Source of the DNA: Symsagittifera roscoffensis
Taxonomy: Eukaryota; Xenacoelomorpha; Acoela; Convolutidae
DNA: 64,000 nucleotides
Reading direction: 5' to 3'
Assembly: GCF_963678635.1 (NCBI RefSeq)
Contig: NC_087068.1
Span: forward strand, 9,308,027 to 9,372,026
Positions 49,408 through 62,530 of this stretch are shown one piece after another. A program made the translations under genes and the position numbers. Under the pieces are notes generated by a model that was not told the origin of the DNA, ran no database searches, and saw only the letters and a list, made by a program, of their open reading frames with translations. Each line of letters begins with the position of its first letter. The first letter of the stretch is position 1.

Positions 49408-51245
49408 GTATGTCAATATCACGTTGAATATGTTCAGGCGATGAGCTTGCGTGTAGTTTTAAGTGATCGCAACATAAAAAAAATAAACCTTATGAACAAA
49501 CTTTATCAGGAAGATCATCAATAATTAACAAAAAGAAGAGAGGACCCAGAACGCTACCCTGAGGGACACCAGAAGTAACATCAATAACGTTGAATAGGAG
49601 TTCTCTAACTTAATGAATTAGCATCTGTCATCAAGATAAGATGTAAACAGATAAAAGAAATCAAAATCAAAGTCAAGGGTACAGAGTTTTGTTAGGTTAA
49701 ACGATGGGGCACTGAACTAAATGCCTTTTGCATGTCGAAATAGATAGATAAAGCTGGAAGGTTGTAATCAAGGTTGGCATAAATAAGATCCAAAGAAGTT
49801 CTTATCTGCAATACAGTACTTTGGAATTTCATGAATCCATGTTGCTGTGGTTTATTGATCTTCATAGCTTTAGGATAAAAGCAGTCAAACAAGATGCGCT
49901 CAAAAATAAGCAACAATTTTGGTAAAATACTTATTGGTCGATAGTTTGTGATATCATTTGATGATCTGGACTTTTAAAAGGGAGTAATATGTGAGAGTTT
50001 CCTTTCAGATGGCCAGAAACAGCTTGAAAAAAGATTGAACAAAACAAAATGCATATAGCGGGGGACAGAATATCGGAGCAATGTTTAATGACAAAAGATG
50101 GTACGGCATCAGATTCCATTTAGCAGCTTTTATCACAAGCTTCTAGACGTCTCTTAACATCAGCGTTTGTAATCAAATTATCTTCCAGATGGAAGATTTC
50201 AAGGGAAGGAAACATAATATCAGCGATAACTTTCGGACCAAAGACTGATCCAAAAAACTCGTTAAATAATTGTGCCTTGGATTCGGGCGTTGTAGCAGTT
50301 TATTCACCAAATTTTTTGACAGAGGGATATGAAGACGCTTGGAGTAATGATCTAAGAGACTAAAAACAATGGTTCGAGTCTCGAGTATTGAAATTTTTCT
50401 CGTAAATTATTTTATCCGGCTCAATAGAGTCAGATAGATCAAAATTTATTTTCATTTGTCCTAGAGGTAAACTTAAACTATAATTTTGCTTAAGTCTTCT
50501 TTCGTTTGAAGCGCTCATATTTATGAGTTGCCTTGTGTGAGATGAATAATAATCTGGTATTAGTAAACGTTTTTGACGTTTACGTTTGGAAAAGGATGAA
50601 AGAGCTGTGTGTAATAGAAAAAACCAATGAGAAGAAAAGTTAGAGATTGCTGGGTTGCTGAATGAGTTATATAAATGGTTCAAATTTGCAATAAAGATTG
50701 GAGAAAATGGATTTGGAAAAAATATCAGTATTACTGACTGACTGGATGGACGAAAAAATTTCATTTAAAAAAAACAGGAAACTGATCCGACAATCTAATG
50801 ATGTAGATATTGAATGGAATAGAATCAACTGTCACAAAAAGTAGAACAAGACAGTTTCCTTTCATGTTAGATTGTACATTTATAAATCGGTTTAGCCCAA
50901 AGTCGCTGACCATATCTAAGAAAGCTCTTTCGAATGTCGTTGTTCCGGTATTTGTTTACCAATTAATACCAGGTAAATTAAAATCACCCAAAATGGAAAC
51001 ATCAGAATTTGCACCATAGTTGTGAGACGTAGAATACGATTTATAGGAATGACTGTAAGCTGGAAGGCATGCCGTAAGTGTACCAAACGACTCATGATAA
51101 CGGGATTTAGAATCAGGATTATAGATTACGAGGAAGAACACCAGACAAATTTTTTGGTCTATCCGTTTGAGGCGGTTCTGAAATAAAAAACAAAGACGAT
51201 AGAATATTCTCATATGAAAGAAATCCTTATCCTTGATCAATCCAA
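49408..51245 (-). pseudogene. 5' half of the split non-LTR retrotransposon (endonuclease and RT)
   Basis: Minus strand, degenerate. The APE-type endonuclease end is at 50,956-51,040 ('SDVSILGDFNLPGINW'). The RT fingers lie at 49,931-50,119 ('DAVPSFVIKHCSDILSPAIC'), then 'HGFMKFQSTVLQ' and 'YFDMQKAFSSVPHRL' at 49,692-49,916, then 'SGVPQGSVLGPL' near 49,550. It ends at the codon where element B inserted and resumes at 22,953. CR1/Jockey-like by motif order. Confidence 0.85.
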
Positions 51246-51589
51246 TTACTTATCAAAAATGTAGACCATCAGGCAAATAAACTTGAGTTTTTTTTCAAAA
51301 ATACATTTCGTCAAATAAAAAAAATGGAAGAAATGGAATATACAAATTGGAAAAAAATGTAAGGTCAAATATAAAAAATGAAATTTTCTGAGATGGATGG
51401 AATTTTTCATTTGGATTGGGTTGTTGCCAAAGTCACTTCTCAAATTGGAAATGGAATTGGCCAAAAATGATTGGAAGTGGGTTTTTGGGGAATTGGAGTT
51501 CGAATTGAGAATTGGGATTGGAACTGAAAACCCTGGTACAGGGAATGGAAAATCGGGGGAGAACCTTGAGGGACACCACTTGAGGGAAC

Positions 51590-51775
51590 CTTGAGTTACA
51601 ATAGAGCATCTTGAAGGACACCATGTGTGACATAACTTGTTGTAGAGTGCTTTGTCAACTCGAATATTCTGTTTTCGTGGAGTGAAATATGAAGCATTGA
51701 GTTGAATCAGTTTTCCACCAAAATCAAAAATTTTTCGGTGTATATTCAGTAGGAGAGTTAGGGATTTTATCATAT
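51590..51775 (-). pseudogene. Second non-LTR RT fragment
   Basis: Minus strand encodes 'YFTPRKQNIRVDKALYNKL' followed by three near-repeats of GTGTCCCTCAAGGTTC, the codons for the VPQGS motif of LINE RTs, in shifted frames. The small internal repeats suggest local slippage. Confidence 0.5.
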
Positions 51776-52599
51776 TAGTTTGTAACCAAATAATAGTTTA
51801 ATGAATGCTGAATTTTTCATTTGGTTGTTCCTCATTGAGGTTACAGTTTATATCCCTGAAAGTCGTCCAGAAAATTGTAATCTTGCTTTTAGTAATCAGT
51901 CCATTGCTATTTTCATGAGAGAAAGAACTAGAAAGAGTCAGTGAGATATCATATCAAAGTCTTATTAGTTGTGATATGAAGTCTACAGAAAAACTGGGTT
52001 GATTGATTTTGGTTTTCAGACTAAATTAGAAAATAATCGATGAGAGGCTGACCTCCAACTACAATTTTATTTTAGCACTAATTTGTAATTTTCTTTATGC
52101 GGCGTTACCTCTCATCATTGCAGTTTTTCATCTAAAGCAGTCGCCCTCTGCTAAAAAAGTTTACCCGAATATGAAAATAAATTTCAGTTATTATTAGTTA
52201 GAAATTTTTCTTGATTTTTTGGATTTAGTTTCAAAATCAGTGGTCGAAACAATATATGCTACTAGCAAACATTTGTTTTTTTTTTGTTTAAAATACCTCG
52301 ATGTTTGCTTTACATAGCTGCAAGAAATGATAGAGTTTGCTGATATATATGCATTTTTATGTAACTTGTGCATTTACAGTAACTAAACGGAAGGGCCCCT
52401 TTTGTAACTTAGTTTTTTTTTAATTGTATAGCGTAATTTAGTAGTTTTGGAGGCATTTATTTTGAATTTCTTAAGTTTTATTTTTTTTTACAAAATGAGC
52501 CCTTCCGTCATGCGACGGTACGTGCACAGGTTGGACAGGGCCGTACCAACGCTATATAAATAAATCGGCAAAATTTTATGAATAAATCAAGTCGATATT
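51776..52599. other. Non-coding stretch
   Basis: No gene or repeat recognised beyond homopolymer runs. Confidence 0.4.
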
Positions 52600-54130
52600 A
52601 ATGCATCAAAAGAATTGTCAATTAAAATCTACCCTCTCGATTGTGGCAGAGATAGAATTGTCTATGTTGGATATATTTTTAAGATATTTGCACCCCCTAA
52701 GGCAGAGGATTGCACTCCTCAGAAGTGCAAAACTTATTTTTGTTCTTATAAAATTTATTGTGTCCGAGTATGATTCGTTCCGTTTTTCGCTAAGTTTCTC
52801 TGCTAGTTTCTGGATGGTTTCGTAGAGCCTGGTGCTGCTCCTCCGGTACACGCAAAGTTAATGGAACAAAGCTGCTGGGGTCCACATCCAGAATTCTTTG
52901 TTGGTATTTTGATAATTTGACACTCTCATGATATTTGTAGGCGTCAGATATAGTTTTAGGGCAGAACTTAGCATGGGGCTGAAAAATTTACATCGAAAAA
53001 ATTTCGGCTGAATCGGCCTCCCCAGAGTCCATTTGCCTTGATGTCAAGTCGAGCGTCATCTTCAGTAGTGGTTGTTTTGTTGTGAAAGCTTTCGCGTTCC
53101 AACGATTGAAGTTTCGGCTCTATTTCAACATTATGGCATACTTCTTCCAGGAGTGTCACAAAGGAATCGCGAATTTCATTAGGTCTTAGGTGAATGTATC
53201 CACCTTTGGGACAATGTATAGAGTGGGTCAGTGTGAATGGTTGTCCACATGGGCCTTTATGCGGGGTGTTTGGTGGTTCCTATCCATATCTCAGTTGTAA
53301 TCCATCTTTAAACTCTGATTTGTTGAGGGAAAAATTGTTTTTTTAAGGGTAGCACGAGGCTCTTTTCTGTGACGCTGGATTTATTGTCATTCTTTTTGTG
53401 ATGTGCAATTTTCCATAATTTAAGCCTTTTTTGAGAGTGTGATGTTCTGTCTCTCAGTTTTTAATGCTTCTATTTATCAGAGTTTGTTCCGTTTCAGCTA
53501 TTTCTGGATCACTGTTTCCTAATGGATCACATATGTCTTGTGACCACTCATAATTTCTGAAAAAGTCCGTGTTACTGCGGAGGTCTAATCCTCCCGTTCT
53601 TAGTGGTTGTGCAAAAAGGTTGCGATCTTCATCGGTTATATCGTTTTTATCAGTATACTAGGAAGTAGCTGCTGTCTTACGTTTTTCTAAATTTCAACCA
53701 TTTTCTCAAATGCTTCCGGAGTTGTTCTGGTTAAAAAGCTTAATTTATTTTGAACTCTATTTTGATTATATAGCTGGAGTACGCGTTTTGTGGTAATGTT
53801 TTAGTTATTTTGGAAAGCTTTTCAGATAGGGTGGCTGTCTTTCCAATTTCGATTTCCATGTATTTATCGCATGCTAATGGTGTTCCTATAACCGATCCAA
53901 GGACTCTAAAGCCGTCTACCATTGAAATATTTGTGCCTCGAATACTTTTATGGCGCTGTCACGACTGTTTTCCTTTGTTATGAGTTGACACTTGGAAGGC
54001 TTCACATTGTATCCGAAAGCCTTTCCGTGCACATCCAGGTTGTCCTGTATTGCGCGGAGACTCTTAAGATCAACTGCAGCGCTTCCATCATCTGCGTACC
54101 ATATTTGGGTGACATTTGCTTAAATGAAAA
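52600..54130 (-). pseudogene. Retroelement 3' ORF: RT palm with YADD box and candidate restriction-like endonuclease tail
   Basis: Read on the minus strand, the order is: 'QIWYADDGSAAVDLKSLRA' (54,115 on), 'MVDGFRVLGSVIGTPLACD', 'NLFAQPLRTGGLDLRSNTDF', 'CGQPFTLTHSIHCPKGGYIH', then 'DDARLDIKANGLWGGRFSRN' with FFDV, and finally 'FALLRSAILCLRGC' near 52,700. The Asp-containing 'ARLDI...FFDV' block looks like a PD-(D/E)XK-type endonuclease core. Frames alternate and stops are frequent. Confidence 0.65.
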
Positions 54131-54279
54131 TGTCTTTCCTTTTCTTAGCTCAAAAATCTGTTCTTTGACTTGTAAGCAATTGTACTTGTAATCAGGAGCA
54201 ACGCTTGAAAATTAAACATCTCTTATACAGCTGCAAGAAATGGACGTTTTATCAGGAAATCTCAATAAGTTCCAGACCC

Positions 54280-54345
54280 CTTCCCGCATGTTCTAATGGT
54301 AAAGAGCTTGCATTGGGATCCTAACTCGTAACTTAAGTTTCTTAG
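54280..54345 (+). repeat. tRNA-like SINE fragment
   Basis: GTTCTAATGGTAAAGAGCTT followed by an anticodon-arm-like segment. Incomplete and not a functional tRNA. Confidence 0.25.
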
Positions 54346-55704
54346 TTTTTTTGGTTTGGTAGACGAACATTTTCTGGTTGAAAATTTTTTAGAAAATGAA
54401 AAAATGCCTTTTCTGGTTGCATAAATTCTAGTTACTTTCGTATTAGTTTGTTTGGGGTTAGTCTCCAGGATCTTAACGCCTTGAATCTCATTGTTTTTTA
54501 GAATTTTGATTGTATATTGATTCGAGGTAGTAGCATATCAAATTTTGCGAGTTATCGCCTTAATGTAAATTTAATGAAGTTATGTTCTTCTGCTTGCCGT
54601 TGCGATAAGCAAGGGTATTGCAACCGAGTACTAGGCTTTATTCATGTAAACAACTCTGTCCAGAATTGCCAAAATTAGAAATGATTAATGTTTTCATGTA
54701 CTACTCTTACCTCTTTCGTGCTTGCTTGTTTAAAAATTACGTGCTTGCTGTGTATCTTGCAATGTCAATTTTTTTCTTGGCGCTGCCACAAATTTTCATT
54801 TAAACTTCAGCTTATTGGGTGTCGGTTTCTTTTCTGTCGGCTTGCTTACCTTAAACTTTTTGGTTACAATTTCTGACCAAATAAGATTATATTGATTTAA
54901 CTCAGACAAAATAATTTCTTGTGCTTTTTTCTTCTTGCCCTTCTGCAATACTCAATTATTTCGTCTACATGTTTTTTTTTATTTTCAGTACTGTTAGTCT
55001 AGTATTTTTTAGTACTGTTAGTCTGAAACGATAGAATGTGAAGCAATTGAATGGAGTTGAGGAATCCCTAAGTGATCTTATAAAATCCTTTTGTTCAAAT
55101 TTTAGAGAATTTGTCGGTTTGAAAAGCCAGATTTTGTTTGTTGGACCATTTTTTCTGATAAACTGGTGTTAGCTTTCTTGTCCTCTATAGTTTCTGTACT
55201 TTTTTTTTTACAAATAACGTAATTTAAAATAAGGATTTTGATTTTAATACGCTTCAATTTCCTGTATGACGAAAAAACTGAAACTGGTATCGGTTTTTCG
55301 ACTGCATGGCTTCTGGTTACTTTATCTTCGCCTTAGTTTGCTTGTAATTAGTTTCAAGCAATTTAGCTTCTTAGTTCTGGTTTAACTTGATCTAATTTAT
55401 ATTTAGTTTCAAATAAATGGAAAATTTGAAATTTCCCAAAATTTTTAGTAATTCCCAAAAGTTTCTTTAATAGAAGCTATTTTTCAGTTTAAATTGTCTT
55501 TTTCTGTCTACAAAATTAGATTTGAACATTCAAAAATTTTATTGGAGAGTTTTGTAAAAAAAAAAATTGGCAGTTTTTTTACGGCTTAATGGGCGTCTAC
55601 CCAAGTTTCGTCTGCGAATTTACTGCCCGGTTAAATTGCCTCCGAACATGGATTTTTTCCCACAGAATCAGCAAATGATTTGGTCACTTGGTTTAGTTTA
55701 ATTA

Positions 55705-55780
55705 CAATCTGGCTCGGTTAGCCTAGAGGTAACAAACAGTCTTGGGAAGACATAGGCCAGGTGTGAGATCTGGCAGAACT
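55705..55780 (+). repeat. tRNA-like SINE fragment
   Basis: GGTTAGCCTAGAGGTAACAA fits a Pol III A box region, followed about 40 nt later by CAGGTGTGAGATC in the B-box position. Confidence 0.35.
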
Positions 55781-58041
55781 TGTTTTTTGCGCAGTGGAAG
55801 TTTTCGTCTTTTTTAAATCACATTTTCGGATTATCGTATATTTTACTATTATTGTCGGCTTATTATTAATTTCCGCGACACGCTTTTTTCAAACTTTCAT
55901 TTATTTATAGCATTTTAGAATACCATGTCAAGCATTTGAAAGGTGCAAATAACTGCAGTTACAATATTTTCTAGAATCTTCCTTTCAAATTTTTTCTCGT
56001 TTACTATTTCTCCGACTTCTGTTATGTTGGTTTCGTGGCTTCATATTACGTCGTTTGAAGGGTGGAAATAGATTTTCATGCTTGTGTGCTTCGAGAGATT
56101 GTAAGTTTTCATGTCTCCAAAAATCATTGATCATTTTTTCCGCCTTAACAGGCACCTCACCATTTTTTAATGTCTTGTCACTCAGTTTTTCAAGACTTGT
56201 CACTCAGTCTTTCTTGTCACTCCGTTAGTTTTATCTTACTGTTTATTTAACTCTGGAAATCGAGTTTCTTGACAGGGTTCATTAAAGAAAAGTTTATAAA
56301 AATTTTGGGTTTTAACGTTTTTTTTTGGCATTTTTCATATTTTAAACTAGTTTTCATATGACCTTCTTTCGACTAGCTGCCATGCTATGTTTGTTTTCTA
56401 GCGCGAGTTGACACCACTCCTATAATATCGCTCTTTCAAACTTTTTTTGGGGGAAAGATAACTGAAAAGCACCAATCAAAAATTTTCATTGCAATAGAGT
56501 TTGTATCCGAGGTATCAAAAAAGCCGTTTTTAGGAGCCCCAAATTGATAAGTTGATTAAAAAAAACTAATTAAAAGCATTATGAAAGTTTGGCATTAGTT
56601 AATTTGGGTCTTTTCGGTTATTTCCCCCCAAATGATTAAAAAAATTTAACGAAGTTTGACTGATTTTCCTTAAAAATGCAGGGCTGATATCACGAGCGTT
56701 AAATAAAACTAGAAACTGGCAAAAAATGCGAAATTAACCACAATTAAAAACGCATTTAGCATCCTTTTAATGAAATTTATGCTCAGAAAATTGGATTAAA
56801 AAGTCAGTTTGAGGTTTAATTAAGTTAAAATAGTCCGTTTTTGCCTGCAGTCCCATAATAATATAGTGCATTTCCTAGTAACAGTGTCGCAATTATATAA
56901 GAATTTTCATTTCCTTTTTTTTATAATTTAGAGGGCGTATAACCGTAAAGACCCGTTAACTTTTCTAAAGAGTTTATGCCGATTTTGCGATTCAAAACAA
57001 TTGTATGCTCCTTTTTACAAGATTTCAATCAAAGTGGCCGGAATCCTCTGAAATTTAATCACAGTCCAATCCCCTCTCAAACTGTTGAACCATGTGAATT
57101 CAGATTTGCAGATGAATGGCTGTTTGGATCTTGTTAACTATTTCCCTCCCTCCCTATGGTACCTTGTTACGCACCCCCCTTATAAAGAAAGAAAGTTAAG
57201 CAGTAGGGGGGGGGGGGGGAATCTTTAAAAGATCCGGCTTTTTTAACAGTTCTAGACCAAATGTTCAAAATGCCATCATACTTCAGACTTGCTGTTGAAT
57301 TTTTGTCATGAGTAGAGCTAATTCTAATAATTAATTTGTCAAAAAAACGAGTCATTTTGTTAAATCCATAATAGCCTATAAAATTGATTTCTGAGAAATG
57401 TACGTCGTTTGTTTTTACGCGCGCTTGCTAGCAAAATGAATAAACTAACAAATATATCATCACCATCAGTACTAGCAAAAGATTTATTTTGATCTTACGC
57501 ACTGCAGATTTTATATTGACAAATATATATATATATAAAATGACGTTGAATATCTTAAGCCAGATGATGCAATCTCTGTCGACAGAGTTGTAACATTGTT
57601 TTGGTTATTTACTAATATTAATCATTTCAGCAGAATCCAGATTCAAAGTTGGTTAATTTCCTGAAAAACAATTCGAAGAGTTCTTTTGTTCTTATTCATC
57701 AATCAATCAGTTTTGGCATAGAATATCAACTGTTCTTTTCAGATTTAAGGTTAGTTTTTCTTAGTTTTTATTTTATGTTAGTCTTTTCTTACCAAATAAT
57801 AAGGGATACTAAATTAGATAATTATATTCTGTTAACCAATCGGATCAAGTGATGTTTAAGCAACTAATGCTTTTCTATTTTAGTGAAATAAAACAGGACT
57901 TAGAATAAAACAAAACTCAATAACCTTGATCTAGGGGCAGATCTAGGATTTTCTTGAAGGTGTGGATTTTCAACAAGTTTTCGAAAATTTTGTCGACCTT
58001 TTTTTAGACCGACTAAATTGATTTTCCCAGAAAATTAGGAA

Positions 58042-58175
58042 GGGGCAGTACAACAGTGCCGAAGTACAACAGTTCCGAAAATGAAAACTTTGTTCAACAG
58101 TGCCGAAAAAGAAAACTTTGTTCAACAGTGCCGAAAATTTGTACTTGTTGTACTTCGGCACTGTTGAACGCCCTC
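58042..58175. mobile_element. Miniature foldback element with 8-bp target duplication
   Basis: 134 bp flanked by ATTAGGAA at 58,034-58,041 and 58,176-58,183. The ends are inverted repeats: CAACAGTGCCGAAGTACAAC at the left and its exact complement at the right. The middle contains a 28-bp direct repeat around GAAAACTTTGTTCAACAGTG. An 8-bp duplication would fit a hAT-type MITE. Confidence 0.75.
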
Positions 58176-58869
58176 ATTAGGAAGACCCAATTTTGACACA
58201 ATTTTCTGTGCAGCAGGCAAGTAAAAAAACAGGTCTGAAGAAACATATGTTGACACTTGGAATTTTTTTAAACCAAAAATTGCGTTTTTTCGGCGCCCGC
58301 TCCCCTTCCAAATTTATCGGCGTCTCAGAAAAAATTTGGGGTCAGTCGACGAAAATGGAAGTAATAAAATCATACCAAAGGGGATAACCCTTTGGTTGGT
58401 GAGGTGGTCGAATCCCTGAGGGGGGTGTCCGCCCTCATCCTTAAATCTGCCCCTGCTGCCATGTAACATGTTTAAGCAAACTATTGAATTTTTTCCTGGG
58501 TTACCAGCTGAAAATTTTCTATTAGTGCCGGTTTTTTTCGGAAGATCTTTTTGGAATATGATTAAGATATTTACAGTATTCGAGCCGTAATGCGATTTCT
58601 TTCGAGGATACTTCTAAGAATTCTTGTTCCGACCATTGGAAATGGTAGGAATTTTGTGTTTTTTTCTTTTCCTCGCAAAATCAGCTACTGCAAATAATCA
58701 TCACTGGGTTGAATGATATATCATATTAAAGCCCTTTCAGTCGTGATTTGAACGACATTAAAAAACTTGCAAAATTTTTTACCAGTGTCGAGAAAAACCG
58801 GTTTGAATTTTTTTTTAATTTTTCGTCTTATTTCGAGCGAGTTAGCAGGTTTACATTAGCTTATTTCTG

Positions 58870-58945
58870 AATGTTCAATTTGGAGGTAAAGCAGTTGCCT
58901 TTGTACCCTTAGGTCGGGGGTTCGAGTCGTGGCTGGATCTTGTTT
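58870..58945 (+). repeat. tRNA-like SINE fragment
   Basis: GGTAAAGCAGTTGCCTTTGT and, 30 nt on, GGGGGTTCGAGTCGTGGCTG, a good B box. Followed by a T run. Confidence 0.4.
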
Positions 58946-58999
58946 TTTTTTCAGTATCAAGGAAATCGAAAAAAAATAGTTCCGAGAAAAATGAATGGT

Positions 59000-59450
59000 T
59001 GTTTTGGTTTTTGTTCGCTCAGGTTTTTTCGGCTTAATTGCCTTGACAGATTTTGCTTGTGCTTTAAAACAATTTTCCTTGTAGCTGCAAGTGCAAATGT
59101 TGTTCATTCTAATTTCAAGGGAGGACTTGAAAGATTTTTGAAACATTTTTCATAAACTTTCAGTTGGTGTCTGCTCAAAGATGGTCGGCTTATTTGCCAC
59201 ATCACGTTTTTTTTTGCTGTAAGCAACAATCATTGTAGTTGTAGGTGCAAATGCTGTTCATTCTAGCTTACAGGGGGACTTGAAAGATTTAAAAAAAAAA
59301 CGAAAAATCATTTTTTTTTTTTTCGGTTCAAGTGATTTTAGCTCAAAGATTGTTGGCTTAGTAGCCACATCAATGTTTTATCTTGTGCTGTAAGCAACTT
59401 TCATTTTTGTTGCAAGTGCAATTGTTCAAGGTGGGACTTTAAAGTGAATA
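59000..59450 (+). repeat. Diverged tandem repeats, unit about 165 bp
   Basis: The phrase GTAAGCAAC...TTGTAG/TTGCAAGTGCAAATGTTGTT recurs near 59,070, 59,220 and 59,395, each followed by GGGACTTGAAAG or GGGACTTTAAAG. A related phrase is near 60,000. They may be truncated SINE copies. Confidence 0.55.
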
Positions 59451-59829
59451 TGCATTGAATATGCATTTCACACAAACGCGCAAATAAAATTGGTATTTAC
59501 ATTTTTATGCAGGATTGCATTTTGATTGTTAATTACTTAAATTAGTGTTTTAATTCATTTTTTAGTAATACGGTTATTTTTAAACGAACCTAGGCTATAC
59601 TCAAAGCTAGTGCTTGAAAAATCCATATTTTCTCCCCTAAATCATTTTTTGGGGGGGGGGGGGGTTTAACGGTTGATCTAATTATTATATCTTTTGGAAA
59701 CTATTAACCATAACTATAGTAGAGTGCCGATTTAACTTAACCAGACACAACGAGCAAAAACGCAAAATTCAAGCGCGTTTTCTCAAATTGGATTGATATT
59801 AGACAACAAGTGAAAAGAACAAAAGCTGC

Positions 59830-59900
59830 TTAAAGTTTCACCAGATTCAATGTCCTTGGTTCGTCAAACGTCCTTGGTTCGAACCTGGACATGATCTGTG
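59830..59900 (+). repeat. tRNA-like SINE fragment
   Basis: CCTTGGTTCGTCAAACGTCC followed by CCTTGGTTCGAACCTGGACA. The second is a good B box, and the first looks like a local duplication of it. Confidence 0.35.
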
Positions 59901-60627
59901 TTTTAAACGGAAAAAATTCCGTGTAAGAAAAGTTGTGTGCCTCTTGTTTGTCAGTTATTTTTTTGACGGCTTAGTTACGACGTGGATTTTTTTTGCTGTA
60001 AGTGATGTTCATTGTGATTGAAAGTGTTTGTTTTATTCTTCACTAAATCTGATTGTTTTTGTTTTTTCCTTTTTTCGCTAGAATTTTGGAGTATTCGGCC
60101 TCAAATTACTCAATTTTTGTTTTATCCTTTTAGTGACTTAAAAATGGGTCTTTCGAAGTTAAAAATAGGTTCATCCTTTTGTGTATTTTCAGATGGGAGA
60201 GCGTAAAATTCAGAATTTCAGAACTTGCTAACTTTTTTCATAGCAACTTTATTTGTGACTCAACGGGAGTTTAATTAACGTTGGTTCGCCTACTTCCGCT
60301 CGATACATGATTCTGAATACTTTGGACGAATTTTCTCTTTCAAATTCAACATCATTGCAGACAAAACTTTGAAATTTTTGTAGTTGTGATTTTTTCTTTT
60401 TTTTTCGACTGGCTATTTTTGTTTTTCTGTAAGCTATCTGGTAGTGCTATGTATCATTGAGTGATATAGCAAAAGCCGCGAAACTCCGCTTTGCTTGTGT
60501 TGAAAATTCGATTTTTCCCGTAAAAATGATTCTTTTGCATGATTTGGTTTTGTGAAATGTGCTTTTACGGATCATCAGCGTGCTAAAGATTGGCTTGACT
60601 TGAAAAATGTCGCGTTGTTGTACAGTC

Positions 60628-60745
60628 ATTTACAAATTACACAATTGGACTTTTGGGGAGAAAATACAAATTACACAGAAGGACTTTTGGGGAGAATTTA
60701 CAAATTACAAATAGAACAATTTACAAATTATACTATAGGACTATT
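60628..60745 (+). repeat. Tandem repeat, about 32-bp unit
   Basis: Three to four units of TTACAAATTACAC..AAGGACTTTTGGGGAGAA, with one shortened copy in the middle. Confidence 0.75.
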
Positions 60746-60845
60746 TAGGAGAGAAAAATTCCCAAAAAACAATAATTTTTTTCGTTTAAAATTTTATTTT
60801 AGTTTTTTTTATTTCAAACGTATTCGAAATGTATTTCAAAATATT

Positions 60846-62530
60846 TAGTGTTACTTGGACAGCACAGCAGCCGGTTATCTTTGTTTGTTTTAAGAATATC
60901 GCATTACAGTAAAATAAGCAAGAAGGTACAAAAGTTGTAAATCTGGCGAACGCCAGTAGTTCTCCGTAACTCGTGTTTTGTTCATGTCTGATGTGGACAC
61001 GTGAAAAGTTGGAACGTACTTAACGCCAAAATTTTTGGAGCAGAAACGAAATTTTGCTGTTCTTTTGCGATTCAAATGAAATTGCGGAATGTGAAATAGT
61101 GATTTAATAATTAATCTTGGAGAAATTTTAAATTAAGTCGCTTTGAAAACTACACACTTGCAAAACGCCTTCAGTAAATTTTATCGAGCTCCTTTGGCAT
61201 GCTATTGTTTTAAATCGCAATCCTTTTAAAGCTGAAGAACCTTTGAGTTTCTTGTCACTTTTGAGTAAACAAAGATATACATTTAAAAAAAGTTATAGCG
61301 GATTTAGGATGTGCAGCTACTGTTGACAAACAAATAAGAATTCGTCTGCTTCCTTTTTGTCACATTTTTAAGGCGTGGAATGGGACTTTTAGCGTACTTA
61401 CACAATCACTTATTTTGGGTAAATAGTAATCATTTATGAGCTTTTTGTATCGTGCGCAGCTAAATGTCTATTTTTAGTATTTTTTGAAAGATACACTCAG
61501 TGTTTACTTGATTTTTTGCTCTATTCTTTTTTTCAGATTACATTGTCAGCCACTCAAAATGAAATCAAATGTTGTAGATTCTTTCTTCTGCTTTTAGCTT
61601 AATGAAAAATTGTTTTTTTTTTTCAGTTTTGAATCTCATCTATAAACTCAATGGAGTATGTGCTTGTTGTTAGTTGACTTCTGGCGCCAAATAAGCAAGC
61701 CTTTCTAGCGACGCGTCCATTCATTAATAATAACGCATAGTAGTTGTTTCCAACTGACCATTTTTAATCTGCGTTGAAAACAAAACGAAAGCTGCAAAAT
61801 TTGGCTGACACAGCTAATTGAAATGGTCGATTGACCAAATTTTTAATTTAGCTTGAACCATCATAACTTCAGATATCGTATTTACTCGCAGTTTAAACTT
61901 AATTACTCGGCTTCATTTTCTCCTCGTGCTATCAGATGTTACCTTAACATTGGTTTGAATTCTTTCAACTGTTCCTGCGGTGTCTCAGTATCGTTGGTTG
62001 TTATCGCAGTAAATATTGGTATTATGTTCTTGAGTGTTATTGAGCGAAGTGGGTTTTCACTTAATTAAGTCCGTTTGTTTTTTTGAAAGTTTTAAAGATT
62101 GTATGACCCATTAATTTTTTTCGAACTATTTTTTCAATTTTGGCTTGGTTGTAATAAAAAAGTGTCAATCATGAAAGATTCTGGAAATGAAAAGAGCCGT
62201 AAGTTGATGTAATTTATTTTATTTGTATCTCGGTATTTTAAAGAAAGGTTTTCTGTGTGATGGCTGTTTCACATTATTCAAGCTATTGATTGGGGAAGCC
62301 GACTTTCAAAGCCTCAACCTGTCTCTCTTCTGTATGATTGATGGTTAGGTGTAACTTGTTAGTTGTTTGCTTTGTGATTGGATTGGATTGGGTGGCAAAA
62401 GTGGTTTGTTATTTCAGAACTTTCGTAAATGAGAGATGACAGAAAATTGTCCAGGCAATGCATCAATTGTGGTCTTGCACTCCTCCCCCTCCTCTCCTCT
62501 CTCTCCCCCCTCCCCGCCCTCCCACCGCAG
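60846..62530. other. Non-coding DNA upstream of the NYN-ribonuclease exons, probably intron
   Basis: No gene recognised. The last 60 bases before 62,531 form a long pyrimidine tract, which suggests that at least the right part is intron. Confidence 0.4.

Larger units (their letters stand above)
54131..58033. other. Intergenic or intronic DNA
   Basis: Nearly 4 kb with no supportable gene. It holds two SINE-like tRNA-derived pieces (listed separately), a G14 run at about 57,207-57,220 and an (AT)n stretch near 57,525. Short open frames, for example 55,985-56,203 on the minus strand, have no recognisable content. Confidence 0.4.

Noticed and set aside
55985-56203. A 72-codon minus-strand frame with basic C terminus
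   Set aside because: No homology or context was recognised, and length is within what is expected by chance.
62436-62530. Coding extension of the first host exon through the Ser/Pro-rich stretch
   Set aside because: The stretch is a CT-rich pyrimidine tract ending in CAG, better explained as a splice acceptor than as a Ser/Pro-rich peptide.
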